From contig CAYLND010000177.1 in the NCBI GenBank assembly GCA_964384905.1, forward strand, positions 1 through 7,439: a stretch of 7,439 bases of DNA. Direction: 5' to 3'. The DNA is from Gp22-AA3 sp964384905 (GTDB taxonomy: Bacteria > Acidobacteriota > Polarisedimenticolia > Gp22-AA2). The position numbers and the translations under genes were made by a program. The notes below the pieces were generated by a model. It was given only the letters and a program-made list of their open reading frames with translations, did no database searches and was not told where the DNA came from. Within the stretch, counting starts at the first letter, position 1. Every line of letters begins with the position of its first letter. Positions 4,413 to 7,439 of the stretch are shown piece after piece.

Positions 4413-6728
4413 TTGGAGTCCCCGAGAAAGTCGATCGTTCCCGACTGGGTGGGCGTCGCGTGCGTCTGCGCCCTCGCGCTCGCGCTCCGTCTCGTCTACG
4501 TCCTGCAGGTGAAGGACACCACGCTCGTCACTCCCGAGGAGCTCGATCCCGGGATGTACTACGACTGGGCGAAGGAGATCGCCGCCGGGGACTGGATCGG
4601 CAGGGCCCCGTTCGTCCAGAGCCCGTTGTACGCCTATGTCCTCGGCGTGCTCATGAAGGTGATCGGGACGGGCGTCGGGCGGATACTCACCGCGCAGGCG
4701 TTTTTCGGCTGCGGCACGGTGCTCATGACCTACCTGATCGGCCGCCGGCTTCTCGGTCACGCGCACGGGCTGGTCGCGGCGGCGCTGATCGCGCTGTACG
4801 GGCCGTTCATCTTCGAGGAGGGGATGGTCATGAAGACGTTCCTCTCCCCTTTCGTGACCCTCGTCCTCCTGCTGCTGCTCGATGCGGCACGCCAAGCCGA
4901 CGCCGGCTCGCGGCGGGCCGCGTGGCTTTTCGGCTGGGCCGGCCTGACGTACGGCCTGCTCACCCTGGACCGGGAGAATTCCATCCTGCTGGGGCCGGTC
5001 CTGGCGGTGCTGGCGCTGTGGCTGGGCGGGGGCCTGAAACGGGACGGTCTGCGGGCGGCCGGGGCGTTCACGCTCGGCACGGTCCTGATGATCGCGCCGG
5101 CCACGCTGCACAACTGGGTGGTGTCACACGAATTCGTCCTGCTCACGACGGGGGGCGGCGAGGTGTTCTTCCTCGGAAACAACGCCGATGCGAACGGGCT
5201 GTACGTGCCGCCTCCCTTCGTGCGGCCCGACCCGAAGTACGAGCACGCCGATTTCATCGCGCGCGCCGAGGAGATCGCCGGCACCAAGATGACGCCGATG
5301 CAGTCGTCGTGGTTCTGGTTCCGCCAGGGGATGAGCTTCATCACCTCCGAGCCGGGCGCCTGGGTCCGTCTTCTCGGCCGCAAGCTGATCCATTTCTGGA
5401 ACTACTTCGAGCTACCCGACAACCTCGATTACGCGATCCTGCAGCGCTTCTCGACCCTGCTCGACCGCCTCAACGTCTCGTTCCCTCCCCCGGGCTCCGC
5501 GACGCTGTTCGTGCCCGCGGCCGGCTCGCGCGCGGCGGTGCGGGTGCATCTGTACTCGACCTTCGGCACGCTGGCGCCTCTCGGTCTGTTCGGCATCTAC
5601 CTGACCCGGCGATCCTGGCGGCGGCTCGTGCCGATCTACGTCCTGCTGTTCGGCACGATGGCGACGGTGATGTTGTTCTTCAATTTCGCCCGCTTCCGCG
5701 CGCCGGTCGTGCCGCTCCTCGCTCTTCTCGGCTCGGAGAGTCTGCTGGCGCTCGGGCGTTTCCTGCGGCGGCTGGCCGCGCTCCTCGTGGCGTTTGCCGC
5801 GCGCTCGGGGGAGATGGCGACGCGGGCGCGCGCCGCGCTGCCGTCCCCCGCCACGACGATCGCCTCGGTCGTCGCCGCCCTGCTCGCGGTCGGGATCAAC
5901 ATCGAGTGGCCGCGGGGCGTGGTGCCGGCCCTCGAGCAGGTCCTGACCGCTGGGAACGCCTACTACGCGCAGGGGAAGTACGATCCGGCCCTGCAGCAGT
6001 ACCTGGAGGGAATGCTCCTCCTGGGCGAGGGGACGCCGGGGCCGCGGGGCGACGCCGAGCTCACGAGCCGCTTCGGACCGGACGTGACGCGCGAGGCGCT
6101 CAAGAAAGAGCTGGAGGCCGAGTCGATCGCCCGCGGGCCGCAGTTCCGCGGCATCCACCTGGGCATCCATCACGGCATCGGCATCGCGCTGGTGCAGCAG
6201 GCGCAGGCGCTGCTCGACAGGGGCGACCGCCAGAAGGCGATGTCCCTCCTCGACGAGGCGATCGTGCAGTTCAACGAAGCGCTGAAGCTGGCGCCGTCCT
6301 ATCTGCTCTCGATGCGGAAGCTGGCGGTGGCCTACGAGCTGAAGGGGGATCACGCCGCGTCGATCGAATGGCTCCGCAAGGCGGTCGATCTCTGGCCGGA
6401 CGACATTCAGGCGCGGGCCGACCTGGCGGCCACCCTGTCGAACGCGGGCGAGTACAAGGACGCGCTGGCGCAGCTCGACGCGGCGCGGGCGCAGAGCAAG
6501 ACGATGGACCCTCACCTCCTGGCGCGTCTGTACCACTATCGCGGGCGCATCCTGCTGGAGGGTCTGCGCGATCCGGGCCGGGCGCTCTACAACCTGGAGA
6601 GGACGCTCGAGCTGGACCCGGGCTACCCCCAGGCCGAGGAGGTGCGTCGCACGGTGATGACGCTCAGGGCGCGGGGCCTGCAACCGCTGCCGGACGAGCC
6701 GGAGAAGCCCGCCCCCGCCAGCCGTTGA
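4413..6728 (+). CDS. Membrane glycosyltransferase (GT39/PMT-like, GT-C fold) with C-terminal TPR domain
   Basis: The product has 771 residues. Roughly residues 1-497 are a polytopic membrane domain with about 11-13 hydrophobic segments (for example 11-31, 92-110, 115-132, 143-157, 189-206, 214-233, 380-397, 404-425, 430-448, 481-496). The first outer loop has the acidic and aromatic pattern of lipid-phosphate-sugar-dependent GT-C enzymes: PEELDPGMYYDWAKEI (41-56) followed by PFVQSPLYAYVLG (66-78). Asp45 or Asp51 is a candidate catalytic residue. A large hydrophilic loop spans about 235-378. After the last membrane segment come TPR-like helix pairs: AGNAYYAQGKYDPALQQY (513-530), an interrupted stretch, then LLSMRKLAVAYELKGDHAAS (631-650), ARADLAATLSNAGEYKDALA (667-686), and YHYRGRILLEG (707-717) with a closing LELDPGYPQAEE. 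The membrane part probably transfers a sugar from a polyprenyl-phosphate donor; the acceptor is unknown and the TPR part may bind a partner. It diverges from an acyltransferase gene. Confidence 0.85.
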   Translation: MESPRKSIVPDWVGVACVCALALALRLVYVLQVKDTTLVTPEELDPGMYYDWAKEIAAGDWIGRAPFVQSPLYAYVLGVLMKVIGTGVGRILTAQAFFGCGTVLMTYLIGRRLLGHAHGLVAAALIALYGPFIFEEGMVMKTFLSPFVTLVLLLLLDAARQADAGSRRAAWLFGWAGLTYGLLTLDRENSILLGPVLAVLALWLGGGLKRDGLRAAGAFTLGTVLMIAPATLHNWVVSHEFVLLTTGGGEVFFLGNNADANGLYVPPPFVRPDPKYEHADFIARAEEIAGTKMTPMQSSWFWFRQGMSFITSEPGAWVRLLGRKLIHFWNYFELPDNLDYAILQRFSTLLDRLNVSFPPPGSATLFVPAAGSRAAVRVHLYSTFGTLAPLGLFGIYLTRRSWRRLVPIYVLLFGTMATVMLFFNFARFRAPVVPLLALLGSESLLALGRFLRRLAALLVAFAARSGEMATRARAALPSPATTIASVVAALLAVGINIEWPRGVVPALEQVLTAGNAYYAQGKYDPALQQYLEGMLLLGEGTPGPRGDAELTSRFGPDVTREALKKELEAESIARGPQFRGIHLGIHHGIGIALVQQAQALLDRGDRQKAMSLLDEAIVQFNEALKLAPSYLLSMRKLAVAYELKGDHAASIEWLRKAVDLWPDDIQARADLAATLSNAGEYKDALAQLDAARAQSKTMDPHLLARLYHYRGRILLEGLRDPGRALYNLERTLELDPGYPQAEEVRRTVMTLRARGLQPLPDEPEKPAPASR

Positions 6729-7439
<711 letters not shown>

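Noticed and set aside
5412..6683. Minus-strand open frame of 423 codons opposite the glycosyltransferase
   Set aside because: Low-complexity Arg/Gln/His-rich translation, antisense to membrane and TPR segments that clearly match known folds.

Overview
The window is GC-rich bacterial chromosome with six protein genes, two of them cut by the window edges. GC-rich codon use, a long Cys/Asp repeat protein of the MopE/thrombospondin-3 type, a LolA-like exported protein and a membrane glycosyltransferase fused to a TPR tail together recall Acidobacteriota-like or neighbouring uncultured lineages. That placement is an inference from gene style, not from a marker gene. I see no IS element, phage gene, CRISPR array, tRNA or rRNA, and no clear sign of recent transfer.

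Layout. Positions 3-731 (+) hold the C-terminal part of the DNA translocase FtsK, ending in its gamma winged-helix domain. It meets, tail to tail, a minus-strand pair that is probably co-transcribed. The first gene of that pair, starting at 3299, encodes a secreted 569-residue protein with an unrecognised beta-rich N-terminal region, MopE-like modules and an exact 23-residue-period calcium-type repeat array. The second, 1563-757, encodes an exported LolA-like protein. A good sigma-70-like promoter lies just upstream of the pair (3389-3361).

Next, a minus-strand hexapeptide-repeat acyltransferase (start reassigned to GTG at 4281) and a plus-strand 771-residue membrane glycosyltransferase/TPR fusion (TTG start at 4413) diverge from a 131-bp region with promoter-like elements in both directions. 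Both look like enzymes of surface glycan or lipid modification, so a shared role is plausible but unproven. The glycosyltransferase gene ends exactly where the minus-strand RNase III gene ends: the two stop codons form one TGATCA palindrome. RNase III (rnc) runs off the right edge; its visible part has the four catalytic acidic residues and the dsRNA-binding domain.

The window mixes housekeeping genes (ftsK, rnc) with envelope and secreted proteins. I do not see a convincing new defence or mobile system. The least ordinary items are the composite repeat protein and the glycosyltransferase-TPR fusion.
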